This document shows, piece after piece, positions 10,301 through 22,855 of a DNA stretch of 64,000 nt (the first letter of the stretch is position 1; each line of letters begins with the position of its first letter). The DNA is from Vigna angularis. Its lineage: Eukaryota; Streptophyta; Magnoliopsida; Fabales; Fabaceae. A program made the position numbers and the translations under genes. Location: assembly GCF_016808095.1 (NCBI RefSeq), contig NC_068973.1:15620501-15684500 (forward strand), read 5' to 3'. Under the pieces are notes generated by a model, which was given only the letters and a program-made list of their open reading frames with translations, did no database searches and was not told the DNA's origin.

Positions 10301-13300
10301 TAGAAGAGTTTTCAAAAGAAAAATCAAGAGGATAGCTTAAGAGGATAGTCAAGTGAAAAGCTTACAACGAAACATCCATCCTACAAGCATTCAAAAGAGA
10401 AGAAAAGAAAAAGCTCAAGAAAAAGAATACATCTGAGTTGAAAAAGAGAAAAAGAGAAGAGAAGAGCAAAAAGAAAAAGAAATATTCTTGAGCTTCATTG
10501 TAATATTGTTTACTATTATAAGAGAGAAGAGAGAAACACCTGCAAATATTTAGACGGCTTTGTATTGTTTTTACATCCTCTATGTGAAAGTTATAGTCTT
10601 AACTACTTATAAGCAATCGTTGATTGCAATTCTGAAGAAGAGATTGGACATAGCTCAGTTGGAGTAAACCAGTATAAAAATATTTGTGCAATTATCTCTT
10701 CTCTTATCTAAATGATCCTCTTGCAAAAACATGCATTTCTGTTTTATTTACAAATATAAGAATCTTCGTAGCTAAACGATTACCTTTCATAAAAGAAGTT
10801 CTTACAAAACGCTGCAGTATACATATCCTGAATAGCACGATAAAAAGCAACTATCATTTTCCAACATTTATCATGTCCAGCGTCTAAGCTTTTAAAAAAA
10901 GAATTTCAAGCTCGATAAAATGTTATATCAGAAGGGTTGCGAAAACTTTTCCATTAACACTATTCAACCCCCCTTCTAGTGCTTTTCAGGTACTTCAGAA
11001 TAGGATTTTGTATGGTATTTTGGATTATAGGAGTAGAAGACTCAATTAATGGGACAGGTAGAACATTTTGAATAGAATTAGAATCTTGAGTAGAAGTATG
11101 GAAGAAAGGAGATTGCTCAAAAAAGGTGACATTGGTAGTCGTATTATTGGATATCGGATAACAAAAAATATTGGAGGACTCAAAAATTCTTTATAAAGTT
11201 ATAACACAAACCATAATTGGTTATGGGGGAAACATTGCTTTCAAAAGAAATATAATACCATCACATGTAATTCTAATGCAAAACTAATGATATTATAGTG
11301 AAAATAGGTAATTTTTTGAAAAATAATTAGAGGGAAAGTGGAGAAGAAGAAAAAATTTAAAAAAAATTGAAAATAAAAAAACAAGCTTGGCCGGCGGAAC
11401 TGGCAAGCAGTGGCGGCAGCAGTGGCTGTTGGTGGCAGTATGTTAGGTTCCTTCTAAGAACCTTTCTCAAATAGACTTAAGGGCACACAACACACCCACA
11501 CCCAGAAGAAAGAATGATATATTCTTGTATTGATAGCAAAAGAATACAGAGTATGTGAACTGTGAGAGCTTAACCTCCCCCCTCAGGAATGATGAATTCC
11601 TGTTAGACTACTACAAAACAATCAACTAACTATTCACAACTATTCAGTTAACTATTTATACAAATGAATACCACCCCTCCTAACTGCCAAAACAGTTAGG
11701 TATTCCCAGCTTTATTCATTCTTTCATAAACCCTCCAACTCCTAACATTACCCTCCGCTCCCCTAACAACCTTGTCCTCAAGGTTGAATTCAGGATATTG
11801 GTCTGCCATAGCGCTCTGGTCCTCCCAAGTGGCGCCCTCCTTTCCTCCTTCTTGCCACTCTACTAAGACTTGCGGCACTAGTTCTTCTCCTTGCTTCACT
11901 TGTCTCCTTTCCAGAATGCGAAGTGGGTGAAAAGTAAGGCCTTTTGCCTGCAACTCGGGTGGTAACTCCTTCTCCACTTGTTGGTCCCCAATTGCTTTCT
12001 TAAGCTGGGATACATGAAAAACCGGATGTATCCTAGCTGTCTCCGGCAATCTAATTCTAAACGCGACCTCCCCCACCTTCTGTATTACTTATAAAAGGCC
12101 CGTAGTAACGAGCTGCCAGTTTTGGGTGAAGCCTCGAGGGCATCGATGTCTGCTTATGAGGCCGAATCTTCAAGTAGACCCAATCCTCCACCCCTATATC
12201 TGCTGGACGCCGCTTTTTATTCGCTTGCTGCACCATTAAATCTTGTGCCCGATTTAAATGAAACTTCAGCTGCTTGATAGCCTCATCCCTGGTTAACAGA
12301 TCCTGGGCCACCGCTTCCACTAGTGTCTCCCCTGGAATGAACCTACTAAGAGACGGCGGGGCTCTTCCATACACAGTCTCAAAAGGCGTGCATCGGGCTG
12401 CACTCTGATAACTGGTATTATACTAGTATTCAGCCCGTGACAGCACTGTGCTCCAACTTTTCGGCTGTTTTGAGCAGAAGCAACGTAAATAACCTTCCAA
12501 AATTCTGTTGATCACCTCCGTTTGCCCTTCTGACTCAGGGTGATATGTTGTGCTCATCCTGAGTTGGGTCCCCTACAGCCGAAACAACTCTTTCCAAAAA
12601 CGCTTAGGAATAACGGGTCCCTGTCACTCACAATCGAGACCGGAATTCCATGCAATCGGACTATCTCTTTCACAAATAACCCTGCCACTGTCTTCGCCGA
12701 ATACAGGTGTTTAAGCAATACAAAATGGCTATACTTGCTCAGCCTATCAACCACCACCAGGATTGCGTCATAGCCTTGGGACTTGGGTAGCTTGACTATA
12801 AAGTCCATACTCACCTCCTCCCAAACTGCATGAGGTATGGGTAGGGGCTGCAATAATCCCTGCGGAGAAGCTGCCAGATATTTGTGTTGTTGACACACCA
12901 AACAGCAGGCCACGAAGTCCGTCACCGATCTTTTCATTCCTATCCAATATAAGGATTGGGCTAACCTTCTGTACGTTCTGTAAACTCCTGAGTGACCACC
13001 CGTGCTCGTTGAATGAAATTCAGCCAAAAGTTTGGGGATCCATCCTGACTTCGCCGACAATACTAGTCTCCCTTTATAATGGAGCCTTCCCTGCTCTAGT
13101 GTGTACACAGAATGGGTACGGGGTCCTTCTGAAGATCCTCCATAACCTTCTTTAGCACGGCATCTTCTTCTACCTCTGTCAACAATTCCGTGAAGTCCTG
13201 CCAGTAGGGCCTAGCAATCACCCTTACCTCCTTTTCCTCCTCTCCCCTTTCACTTTTGCGGGATAGTGCATCGGCTGCCAAGTTGGATTTCCCCGCCTTA

Positions 13301-16300
13301 TAAACAATCTCGAATTCGTAGCCCAAGAGCTTGGCCACCCAATTTTGTTGATTTTGGGTGGTGATCCTCTGTTCTAGGAGGTATTTCAAGCTCCTCTGAT
13401 CAGTATGCACCATGAATTTCTGCCCCACCAAATAAGGTCTCCAGTGTTGAATGGCTAGCACCAACGCCATCATCTCCTTTTCATAAATCGATTTGCTTAA
13501 TGAACCTTCAGACAACGCCTTGCTGAAATAGGCAATAGGTTTCCCTCCTTGAGTTAAAACTGCCCCGACACCTACTCCTAACGCATCACATTCGATGTGA
13601 AATGTTTGGTCAAAGTCTTGGAGAGTTAGAACCGGTGCGGAAGTTATGGTTGCCTTTAACCTTTCCATGGAAGCTCTGGCCTGGTCATTCCACCCAAATT
13701 TCCCCCTTTTTAGCAGTTCAGTTAAAGGCTTTGCCACCTTACCATAATCCTTCACAAAGCGTCGATAATACCCAGTTAGGCCTAGGAATCCCCGCAAGGC
13801 CTTCAATGTTCTGGGCTCCTCCCATTCCAATACCACTTTTATCTTCTCCTTATCCATCTCTACCCCTTTTCCGAAATCTGATGGCCTAAATATTGAATTT
13901 GCTGCCTCCCGAATTCACATTTCTTTTTGTTGGCCACCCACCTATGTTGTTCCAGCAACGGTAAGACCTTCTTCAACTGCTCCATGTGATCCTTCCATGT
14001 GTGACTATACACCAAGATGTCGTTGAAGAAAACCAATACACATTTTCTAAGATATGGCTGTAGCAAGCCATTCATTGCACTTTGAAAAGTGGCTGGCGCA
14101 TTTGTGAGGCCAAATGGCATCACCAGGAACTCAAAATGCCCCTAGTGAGTTCGGAACGCTGTTTTGGGTATATCCCTTTCTCCCATTCTGATCTGATGAT
14201 ACCCAGCTTTTAAGTCTATTTTGGAAAAATATTTGGCTCCTTTTAATTCATCTAGTAGTTCTTCGATCACCGGGATCGGGAATTTATCTAGAACGGTTGC
14301 TTTATTTATTGCTCGGTAGTCCATGCAGAAATGCCAGCTACCATCTTTCTTTTTCACGAGGATAACCGGGCTAAGAAAGGACTGGTACTGGGTCGAATTA
14401 TCCCTACTTTTATCATGTCTGCCACCTGTCGCCCCAGCTCTTCTTTCATAAGATGGGGATACCGGTAAGGGCGCACGTTCACCGGGTCCACCCCTTCCTT
14501 AAGAGTGATGCGGTGCTCCTTATCCCGAGGTGGGGGCAGCCCGTTTATCTCCTGAAACACCTTGTAGTGCTTGTGCAGAACCGCACTCAACTCTGCCTCT
14601 TGTACAGCAGTCAAATCACTGCGCCACTCACTGTCCACCTCATTTTCCACTAGTCCCAGATCCCAAACCAATGTCCATGTTTCAGCATCTGCGAGCTTGA
14701 GGAGAGCTTTCAGTTCCACCAGCTGTCTTGACAATGCAGGGTCCCCTTTTACTCCTTTTACTCTCACCCTTTTACCCTCCAGGTTATCTCCTTCCAATTT
14801 ATCATCACCTCTCCCAACTTAGCTAACCAAGCTACGCCCAAGATAACATCTACTCCACCCAAGTCGAACATATAAAAGTCCTCCTCCACCATGGCTTCCC
14901 CCAAACTCAATTCTTTTCCCCATCTCCCAGGCTCACCGGATATGGCGGAGTGTCCGTTCACGGTAACTTCAATTCCTCTGCTAATTTCCGGCTGACAAAG
15001 TTGTGGTTGGCGCCACTGCCAATGAGCACCACCACTTTTCTTTCTCCAATCCACCCCGCCAGTTTCATCGTTTTGGATGGTGTCAACCCTTCTGCTGAAC
15101 AGGCTGACAACTCCATGGATTTCTTACCAGTGTCTACCACCTCTTCACTCACGTCTTCCTCCTCATCCTCCGCCAGATGCAACACTCGCAGGCTTCTCTC
15201 AGTGCAATGGTGGCCAGGTGCGAATGGCCCCCCACAACGGAAGCATCGGCCCTCTTCTTTCCTCTTAAGGAATTCTGGGTAAGGGAGGTTCCTCACCATT
15301 CTTCCTCTGTTGTCGTTTCCCCCCGTGGTACTCACCCTTGTATTCGAACTGGTTGGGACTCCTTCTCTCCTCACCGACCCCATACTCTTTGTTCCTCCTG
15401 ACTGGTTCATCGTGGGTCTATTAGGTTCGGAACGTACCACTACCCCCATCGACCGCGACCTTGACGGGTTAATCTTGAACCCACTCCAGTTGCCCCCTTT
15501 CGCTCGTAGCGTCGCATCTTCCACGTCACGTGCGATTCGCATCGCCCCCATCAACTCCTGTGGATCTTGAATCCTCACGTGTCCCTTGATGTCCTCGCGC
15601 AATCCGGCGAGGAAATAGCCCAAGACTTGTTCTTCGGGAACGCCCTTGGTTTGCCCCATCAAAACCTCAAAATCGCGAACGAACTCCTCCACCGTGCCCT
15701 CATGGCGCAATGTCGCCAGCCTCTCAAACACCGTCCCCCGAAATCCTCCTCCAAATCGGTTGACCATGGTTGTCTTCAGGCCTTCCCAAGAACGGTTCTT
15801 TGCCTTTTCTTTCCAGAACTTGAACCAGTAAGCCGCACTTCCCTCCATGCTAACGTACGCGAGCTCCACCTTTTCTTCTTCGCCTGTCACCTTCTGGATA
15901 TCAAAGAATCTCTCCGCCCTATTGATCCAACTAAGGGGCTCCAACCCGTCAAACGTAGGCAAATCTACCCGTCACTGTGGATTCTCGTTCACGGAACTAT
16001 CATCGGAAGGTCCCTCCGCGTTATTGGCGTTCGTCCCCAATATCCTCATTATCTGCTGTAAATCCCTTTGTACTGCGGCTGACTCCGCTTTCATCCCCTC
16101 TATCGTAATCTCGATTGCCTCCAGTCTTCCCTCCGTATCTCTCTCCATTCTCACTAACGTGCCCAATTTGGATCCGGCAGGTCGGACCAAATTGTTAGGT
16201 TCCTTTCTAAGAACCTTTCTCAAACAGACTTAAGGGCACACAACACACCCACACCCAGAAGAAAGAATGATATATTCTTGTATTGATAGCAAAAGAATAC

Positions 16301-19256
16301 AGAGTATGTGAACTGTGAGAGCTTAACCTCCCCCTTCAGGAATGATGAATTCCTGTTAGACTACTACAAAACAATCAACTAACTATTCACAACTATTCAG
16401 TTAGCTATTTATACAAATGAGTACCCACCCCTCCTAACTGCCAAAACAGTTAGGTATTCCTAGCTTTATTCCTTCTTTTGTAAACCCTCCAACTCCTAAC
16501 ACAGCAAGTTAGGGCATCTGGAAAAGAATAAAAGAAAAAGTGTTTTAAAGTTGTGTGTCTTAGAGTGAGTTTTAAATTTTTATTGGGTTGACCCAATATT
16601 TAACTGTGGTTTAAAGACCATTTACACTAACAACAACACTAGAGCAGGGGTTTAGTGGCCGGACACAAAACAGAGGTCACATTCCATCTTACATTGAAAC
16701 AAGGCCAAACTTCCAATTTTTTTTTCAGAAAAGAAGCCCCACATATTTATGATGTAACACAAAGGTGAATAAAAAATCTAGGGGCAAAGAAAAGTATTAT
16801 ATCACTGCAAATAGATAGCACCCTCAACTGCTGCAATTTTCCAAGATAACAGCTTAACTGAAAGAAACCCACAATAGAAACCTTGCAGTGATACTGCTCC
16901 ATTGCTATAGCTCATAGTTCACAACTACGCCTAAAAACAGCATTTTACATATACGAAATAGAGAAGACCTAAATCCATCAAAACAACAAGATATCTTTCA
17001 ACTGAATTATCTATTTTAAAACAAAATTACCAAAGCAGACTCTTGCAATAATTTTTTGATTTGCCATGAACAGCCTTTAATTCACAAATTGTTGAGATTA
17101 CATCGATGCTGACAAGATTAAAACAGTTATGTTCAGTGCACACATTTGCCATTTAATAAGATATCTACTCTTAATAGAACACAAAAATTAATATATTCTA
17201 CTTTCAAAATATCAGCATCCAACATATTTAACCTTTTAGAGGGGTTGCTTAACATGGATTCACATCAGTGTCAAGTTACTAATCAAATATTACAATTGGG
17301 ATTTGGCACTTTATTAGAGACTACAGAGTCATTTATTTACTTGGGTTAGTTTCACTACTACTCACATGTTGACCAAGACTTGGAATCTTGGCCAAGGAAA
17401 ATAGATACAACCACTAGGTGGTATCTTTACCATGTAGATGAGGAAACAAAAATGTCAAACATTTAATAGGCTACAAGCTTGCAGTGGTTCGTAACCACAT
17501 GCCACGGCACTTTACAACAATGCATTTCAAACTTTTACAAACTTGGTATTGGTGTCAATTTCACATTGATAATTGGTTCACTAGCTTCTTTTAGTTTTGT
17601 CAAAAAAAACTCGGACAAATAATGCTAATAAGAAACCGAATAGTATGCCTTCTGCAAACTATAACCCACTTGACACTTGCTATCTTTTGAAAGCTAACCT
17701 TTATAAAAAGTGAAGAATGCATTTTTTTTTCTACCAAACGGTACAGAAATTGCAACATATTGTGGTACTAGAAAAAACATGACATAGCAAAGGATGATAA
17801 CTAATTCAAAATAATCTAGTGATACTTAATAATATAGGTAGTTCAAAGAAAAAACTGAAGTATCAAAATTTCTATTTACCAGTAGAGCCACGGCGACAAA
17901 TACGAGAAAACATTTCCCCTACAAAAAACATTGCACCATTTTTGTCCATTTCATCCATCTCTACATTGACTAGCAAGATCATCTCTCTTTCTTCTGCCAA
18001 GGAGAGTAGTTGCACAACAACCTGCTTGAAGAACACACTGAAACTCTTGGTGAAAAAAATAGATCAAGTGCTTAAAAGTTACTCAGAAACAATAATAGTA
18101 TTCAACCATTGAAAACCCACAAACTATCTAAACCAAGAAAAGAAAAGGAGGATACTGTGATGACAAGGAAGTGGATGAGTTCATTCTTGCTTTGTCCGGA
18201 ATAGATGCAACAATCTGTGCCACCCTTGATACATCCATCTTGGTATGTACATCGGTAACGTTTCTCAATTTAGAAGAGCCACCAAACTCTCTTGCTAACT
18301 GGACCACCCCTTTATTTTCAAGCAAGCACAGTACAAGCAATCTGTTATACATGTGGAATCAGAATAAGTTCTTCCCACTGTCATTAATCAAATCAGTTTA
18401 TCACTTCACACCAAATTAAGCACAAGCAAGCGGATAGCTTTCGAAAACGAGAAACTCCATTCATTGCACAATGCGAACATCCATACCTTTCAGAATTAGA
18501 GAGGACAGCATTAACATCTAGACCATCAACCGTATTCAGCTGAAGAAAAGGAACCAAAATCTGCAGCACCTCAGAAACCAATCCACGGACAAAGAAAACA
18601 TCATAAACATATTTCTGCGCCGAAAAGGGAAAACAACCCAGCCAGTTTGAGGCAACATCTGCAGGAAGTTCCATATCCCATTAAAAAACAGGAGCAGCAA
18701 AATACAATATCATTTTTGAGGAACTCAAAATTTGGAAAGGAAAATAAAAACCCTTACCAAGTAATAGAAACCTAGCCAGTGTGGGAAAAGCAGCTCCTCT
18801 ATAAAACGCACGCCACCAACCATTTCGCTTTTCTGCAGTAGGAACTTCGACACTGAAGACCTGAACACAAAAGAAACACGAATTTACGAATATTTCGTCA
18901 TGACAACGGCAAACTACGAGAAAAAAAAACGGGAACAGACCTGGTCTCGGTAACTTTCGTCGATGCTATCTGTCACGATGGAAACATGCATTCGAAATCA
19001 AAATTCTCCTTCAAACAAGTGAAATAGTACACGTTCCTTAAAAGTACGCAGATAGAGAGTATCTGATTCAAGTTAGGGCAAAAACCAACGAACCTGAGCG
19101 AAGAGAAGGGTCTACGGGGAAGAGAATGGTAGCAATGGAATGAAGGGCGCAAATAACTTGATCGACGTGCTTCGCGTTCTTTATAGCCGAAATCACTCCG
19201 GCGACGTTGCTAACCACCTCATGTTCCAATTCTCTCTTCTCTGAACCCTCCTCCAT
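7391..19256 (-). CDS. TELO2: TELO2/TEL2-like protein (plant EMB2423 type), 5' nine exons, continues beyond the left edge
   Basis: Exons, read on the minus strand: 19256-19094, 18969-18941, 18860-18758, 18658-18487, 18341-18156, 18037-17880, 9350-9074, 8038-7830 and 7489-7391. All junctions have GT-AG signals and the reading frame stays open for about 465 residues. The start is the ATG at 19256 ([15 protein letters not shown]). Segments such as [22 protein letters not shown]-like [18 protein letters not shown] and [17 protein letters not shown] match the plant telomere-length-regulation TEL2 homologue as I remember it. In eukaryotes TELO2 works with TTI1 and TTI2 as an HSP90 co-chaperone that stabilises PIK-like kinases (ATM, ATR, TOR). 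The plant protein is about 1,000 residues, so roughly half is here and the conserved C-terminal domain should lie to the left. Intron 6 (9351-17879) and intron 9 (from 7390 downward) are swollen by retrotransposons. The exon model is firm; the family name is from memory. Confidence 0.7.
8039..9073 (-). other. TELO2-like intron 7, no gene seen
   Basis: This lies between exons 7 and 8 of the minus-strand gene. It is AT-rich with no coding signal or clear repeat boundary. Confidence 0.6.
10250..11240. mobile_element. Copia fragments in TELO2-like intron 6
   Basis: On the minus strand at 11150-10985 the translation includes [18 protein letters not shown], typical of the linker between Copia integrase and RT. 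The adjacent plus-strand stretch ends in CTATTCAACCCCCTTCTAG at about 10960-10980, which resembles the end of Copia LTR leaders. Both are short and decayed, and no boundaries are visible. Confidence 0.5.
11441..11747 (-). repeat. Downstream LTR of element C
   Basis: This 307-bp LTR ends CTCCTAACA and is followed by the polypurine tract (minus-strand AGGGGAGCGGAGGG). It differs from the other LTR at about ten positions. Confidence 0.93.
11780..13108 (-). pseudogene. Element C integrase with chromodomain-like C-terminus
   Basis: The zinc-binding part has H residues in [15 protein letters not shown] and the cysteines CLVC. Catalytic residues lie in [10 protein letters not shown] and IVSDRDPLF; the frame then breaks near 12600 before TYHPESDGQTEV. 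A TAG replaces a Trp codon near 12425. The C-terminal part ([45 protein letters not shown]) ends in [17 protein letters not shown], the chromodomain-like tail of plant chromoviruses, then FNLEDKVV next to the polypurine tract. Confidence 0.9.
13096..14800 (-). pseudogene. Element C reverse transcriptase and RNase H
   Basis: The RT is spread over three frames: up to [11 protein letters not shown], then [20 protein letters not shown] to TAFRTH followed by TAG, then [17 protein letters not shown]. The catalytic motif is [10 protein letters not shown]; the family has FFDDI, so the first Asp of the pair is Asn. RNase H follows ([63 protein letters not shown]) and ends near [15 protein letters not shown]. 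It could not give an active enzyme. Confidence 0.92.
14958..16148 (-). pseudogene. Element C gag and protease start, with a premature stop
   Basis: Gag probably starts at the ATG at 16148 ([19 protein letters not shown], coiled coil). A TGA near 15971 interrupts it, probably from CGA. The frame then runs to 14958 with the capsid region ([34 protein letters not shown]), a zinc knuckle variant ([14 protein letters not shown]) and the protease start. The protease motif reads [10 protein letters not shown] where the family has LIDSGA, so the catalytic Asp is Gly. The frame shifts near 14990 and the protease continues in another frame ([17 protein letters not shown]). Confidence 0.88.
16193..16501 (-). 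repeat. Upstream LTR of element C
   Basis: This 309-bp LTR lies 3 bp from the tRNA-Tyr-type primer site. Confidence 0.93.
16502..17879 (-). other. Remainder of TELO2-like intron 6, no gene seen
   Basis: This AT-rich intron sequence lies between element C and exon 6. I see no coding homology or bounded repeat. Confidence 0.55.
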
Positions 19257-19534
19257 CGGCAATTTTCCAAAGCGAAGTTGCTTTCACTGCGAATTTGCAC
19301 TCAGCTTCTGCACTTCAGGATGAGTCCACTTCGTTGCGGAAACTTTGGGGTTACTAAACGGCGTAGTTCAATCCTAAACGCTGTATCATAGATATAAATA
19401 AATAATATTACTATAAACCTATAAAATAAGTTAAATTTAGTGTTTTAAATAAGTCTACCAATTCGAAAACGCTATAATCTGACATGTTATCTTAAAAAAA
19501 GGGGTTTATGAGATGTAACTATAATTAGACTAAT

Positions 19535-19586
<52 letters not shown>

Positions 19587-22500
19587 GGTTGCTAATGTGT
19601 GTACGCCTGTTTTTCAGTGATACATTTTAGCAATGTGTGTCGGGTTTTAGTAGACAAAAATATCCTTATCTATTATGGATTCTAAGTTTTAAGGTTAAGG
19701 GTATTTTAATAATTTTCATTCTCAAAACTAAAAAAAAAAATCCCTAAACCTTTACTCACCTTTCTCATTCGTCTCAATCCTTTATATTTTATCTCTCATT
19801 CCAACCTTTTCTTTTGTCATCCTACCGTAGTTCCAATTGAAAAAATAAAAAACACTTGCATTTAAACAATATACCTTTTTAAAGAGTTGAATCATTGATA
19901 TATTCACCTTCACGCAAAGGTTCATGATCTCTTCAATTTCACCATCTCCACTAACTTCTCTAATTTCATCATTCGCATATATTCAATCATCATCTCTAAA
20001 AAAGTTCTCCAGATCAATTACCAATTCCTTCGAATGTCGTGAAAATTAGATAAAATTATATACGAAAAAAATTATAAAATGAAAACTCATTATAAAATCA
20101 TTTTTTGTAAGAAATTTTTTAACAACTGAGTGATGTCGAAAGAACGGTTAGGATCATACTCGATCCGTTCAACGACACCTAGGGATGAAGTGGTGTTCCT
20201 TTTGAGATCTACGGTTCATTGCAGCCGCTTAGCTCCGCCGCTTTTGTGAAACGACGTTATGCGCCTCGACTAGTTGTAGCCAGAGATCTTGCCGCTTCCG
20301 AACCTAAATTGTCTCAGCGCTCTCTTCACACCAGGCATTTTTTCTTCTTCTTCCTCTTCCAACTTCAAGTGAGGATTCCTTTAACGGATATGTAAGTTCC
20401 ATCGAAGGAAATCAATATGGTATGGGGTGTGGGAGCTGTGGCAACGAAGAATGAAAGGAATAGATTAGAATTTTAGATTAAAATAAATAAAAATAAATAT
20501 TTAATTGTAGAGGTACAATACTGGTGGTGAGGAAGTAACCCTCTAACCTTAATCCACCCAAAGTTAGCGCCCCATTACCATCCTTAATAATAACATTGAT
20601 ATCTATTATTTAATAATATTTTTTATTTCTATTAATTAATTGATACAAGTTTTTAATATTATTATAAAATGGAAAAATAAATTATTTGAAATTAGATAGT
20701 AAAATTTAAATATAAATGATAACAAATATATAAATAAAACTAAAGATAAATCATAATAAATATATATAACAACAAATCATAAAAATAAAAATAATAAAAT
20801 CATAACAAAATGAATTGGTAATATATAATGATAAATGATTCTTTAATAATATTTTTAATTTTTATAAATTAATTGAACCAATTTTTTCAATGTTATTATA
20901 AAAGGAAAAAATAAATTCTATGAAATTAAAAGGTGAAATTTAAATTTAATTTATTAAATAATATATTTTACTTATAATATACAAATATCAAATTTATTTT
21001 TTATAATAAAATAAGAACATTTAAATTTCCTTCACCAAGAATGTTTAGCATAATTTTTAGGTAAAAAGGTCAAAAATACTTTTTTATATAATTAATATAT
21101 TTTTAAGAGTAATTATTGTCTTTCAAAATAAACATATTTAGTATATATACAATTGTTTTATGAATGAGTGATGTTGAATTAAAAAGTATGCTAATAAGAA
21201 TTTCTTAATACATATTCTTGATTTAGAATGTTTTATAAGTGGATTATGTTATTTTAAAATTGTTATCTCCAATGTTAATATTTATTCATTTATAAAATTA
21301 TCATTTCATTATTAATAATTATTTACATTGATTATTTTTTACATATTATTGTTCAAATATTAATATTTAATCTCTTACGCTCATTAGTTTTGTAAGATTC
21401 GGAAAGATGAGAGTCTTAAAATATAAACAGTTTTGAGACTTTGGTTTTTCTTTTATAAATTAGTTAGTGTTTTTAAATGTGTTAAAACATAATTGTTATT
21501 TTATTTATTTTATTGTATTTATATTTTTGGCTAGGGGAAAAATAGGCTTTTATCTTTATTTAATTAGTGTTGAAATTAAATAAGGGAATGTAGGACGTGA
21601 GAGAGTTTGAATTAAAATAAAAAGATAGAAAACATGGGATAGAAGGGAATTAAGGTTTTAGATGGAGTTGATTTTAAAAATATATATTATAATAAAAGAT
21701 AAAATAAAAAAAAGATAAAGTGGAGTTGATTTATAAATATTACAATACAGAGAAAGGGTGAGGGTGTTTAGAAACCCTAAAAACTCAAAATCAAAGAGAA
21801 AAACATAAGAGATAGACGTTTGGAAGAAAAGAGAAAGAACAACTGAAAACCCTTACTGCAAAGAAAAATTGGTGGTGTTTGAGAAGTATAGATAAAGTCT
21901 TAGGATTGACCAAGGTATGGGAAAACTTATCTTTGTTTGTTTATTGTTATATGTTATATGTGTTCTTGGTTATTTTGATTAATAATCCTTTGTTTCATAT
22001 ATGTTTATATGATTATGATTATGGTTGTATATTGTTATTGTTAGGCAAGTGTTTCTATATGCATGGGCATAAGATTTATGTAATATTTATGTTGAATTTT
22101 CCCTATGAATGAATAATGTATGTTTTGCTGGGTTATCCCAACAAAAAGTTTGATGTTTAAGGAGAACAAAGTTATGATGCTTAGGGTATCCATGCAAATA
22201 TATGTTGTAAGTGTTGGGTTACTGGACTCCCTTCCTATGTGGAGAATAGGTAAAATAATGTGGACCATTATGTCTCACTTTGTTTTAGTGGAGATGGGTC
22301 AGATTAGTAGGACACATTAGAGTCATTTGAAGATAACAAGTGAGAGAGAAAGGAAGAGAAGAAGTCATTCCCACATAACATAAAATCTGCACAAGTGTTT
22401 TTGTCATTGTGAAGTCGTTCACTATTGGATCAGGCTGATTTTTGGACAATGGGTTCCAGACGTATGATTCTTCATGTGGACTATTCGGATTATGAATCGA

Positions 22501-22750
22501 AAGTCTAGTTTAGGAGAAAATAGCCTCACATTAGCAAGTCTGTTTTGGAGAATTTTCATCTTCTTGGTTCTCATTTGTAAGCATTATGCTTAGCTAGTTT
22601 GGATGATTGAAAACCCTATTTGGTGTTTTTATCAGAGACTCTTTTGCACCATATTATTGGGGGTATAACATGTGAATGATTGGATCTGGATGATTCAAGT
22701 GATTTATTATATGTGTTTGAATATCTTTAGAGTCAGTCCCATTAGATAAC
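19257..22750. other. Intergenic AT-rich region upstream of the TELO2-like gene
   Basis: The promoter and 5' UTR of the TELO2-like gene should begin here, to the right of 19256. Apart from a TA microsatellite and a possible terminal-inverted-repeat element (19585-20573), I see no gene. The stretch 21760-22330 may be leader or LTR sequence of the Athila-like relic that follows, but I could not fix an end. Confidence 0.5.
19542..19584. repeat. TA dinucleotide microsatellite
   Basis: This is an almost uninterrupted (TA)n run of about 43 bp. Confidence 0.95.
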
Positions 22751-22855
22751 ATTAGTTTGCATACTTTTGAGCATTCTTCTTCAGTGTCTACCCCTCTTTA
22801 TTTTGTGCATACTACATTTGCATCTGCATTTGATTTTACTAATTCTTATACTGAG

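Larger units (their letters stand above)
11441..16501 (-). mobile_element. Full-length Ty3 chromovirus-like element C in TELO2-like intron 6
   Basis: LTRs are 11441-11747 and 16193-16501, running TGTTAGGTTCC...CTCCTAACA, about 97% alike by eye. Flanks are CAGTA (11436-11440) and CAGCA (16502-16506), a target duplication with one change. The primer site at 16174-16189 fits tRNA-Tyr. The polypurine tract is at 11751-11764. Domain order on the minus strand is gag, zinc knuckle, protease, RT, RNase H, integrase, then a chromodomain-like tail, that is, Ty3 order. Several stops and lost catalytic residues show it is no longer autonomous. It is the likely type of partner for element B. Confidence 0.95.

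Noticed and set aside
10640..10690. TAGCTCAGTTGG motif like a tRNA D-arm
   Set aside because: No acceptor stem, anticodon arm or T-arm follows at proper spacing.
15567..16233. Plus-strand ORFs of 128-164 residues opposite element C gag
   Set aside because: They are shadows of the minus-strand gag, which has capsid and zinc-knuckle motifs.
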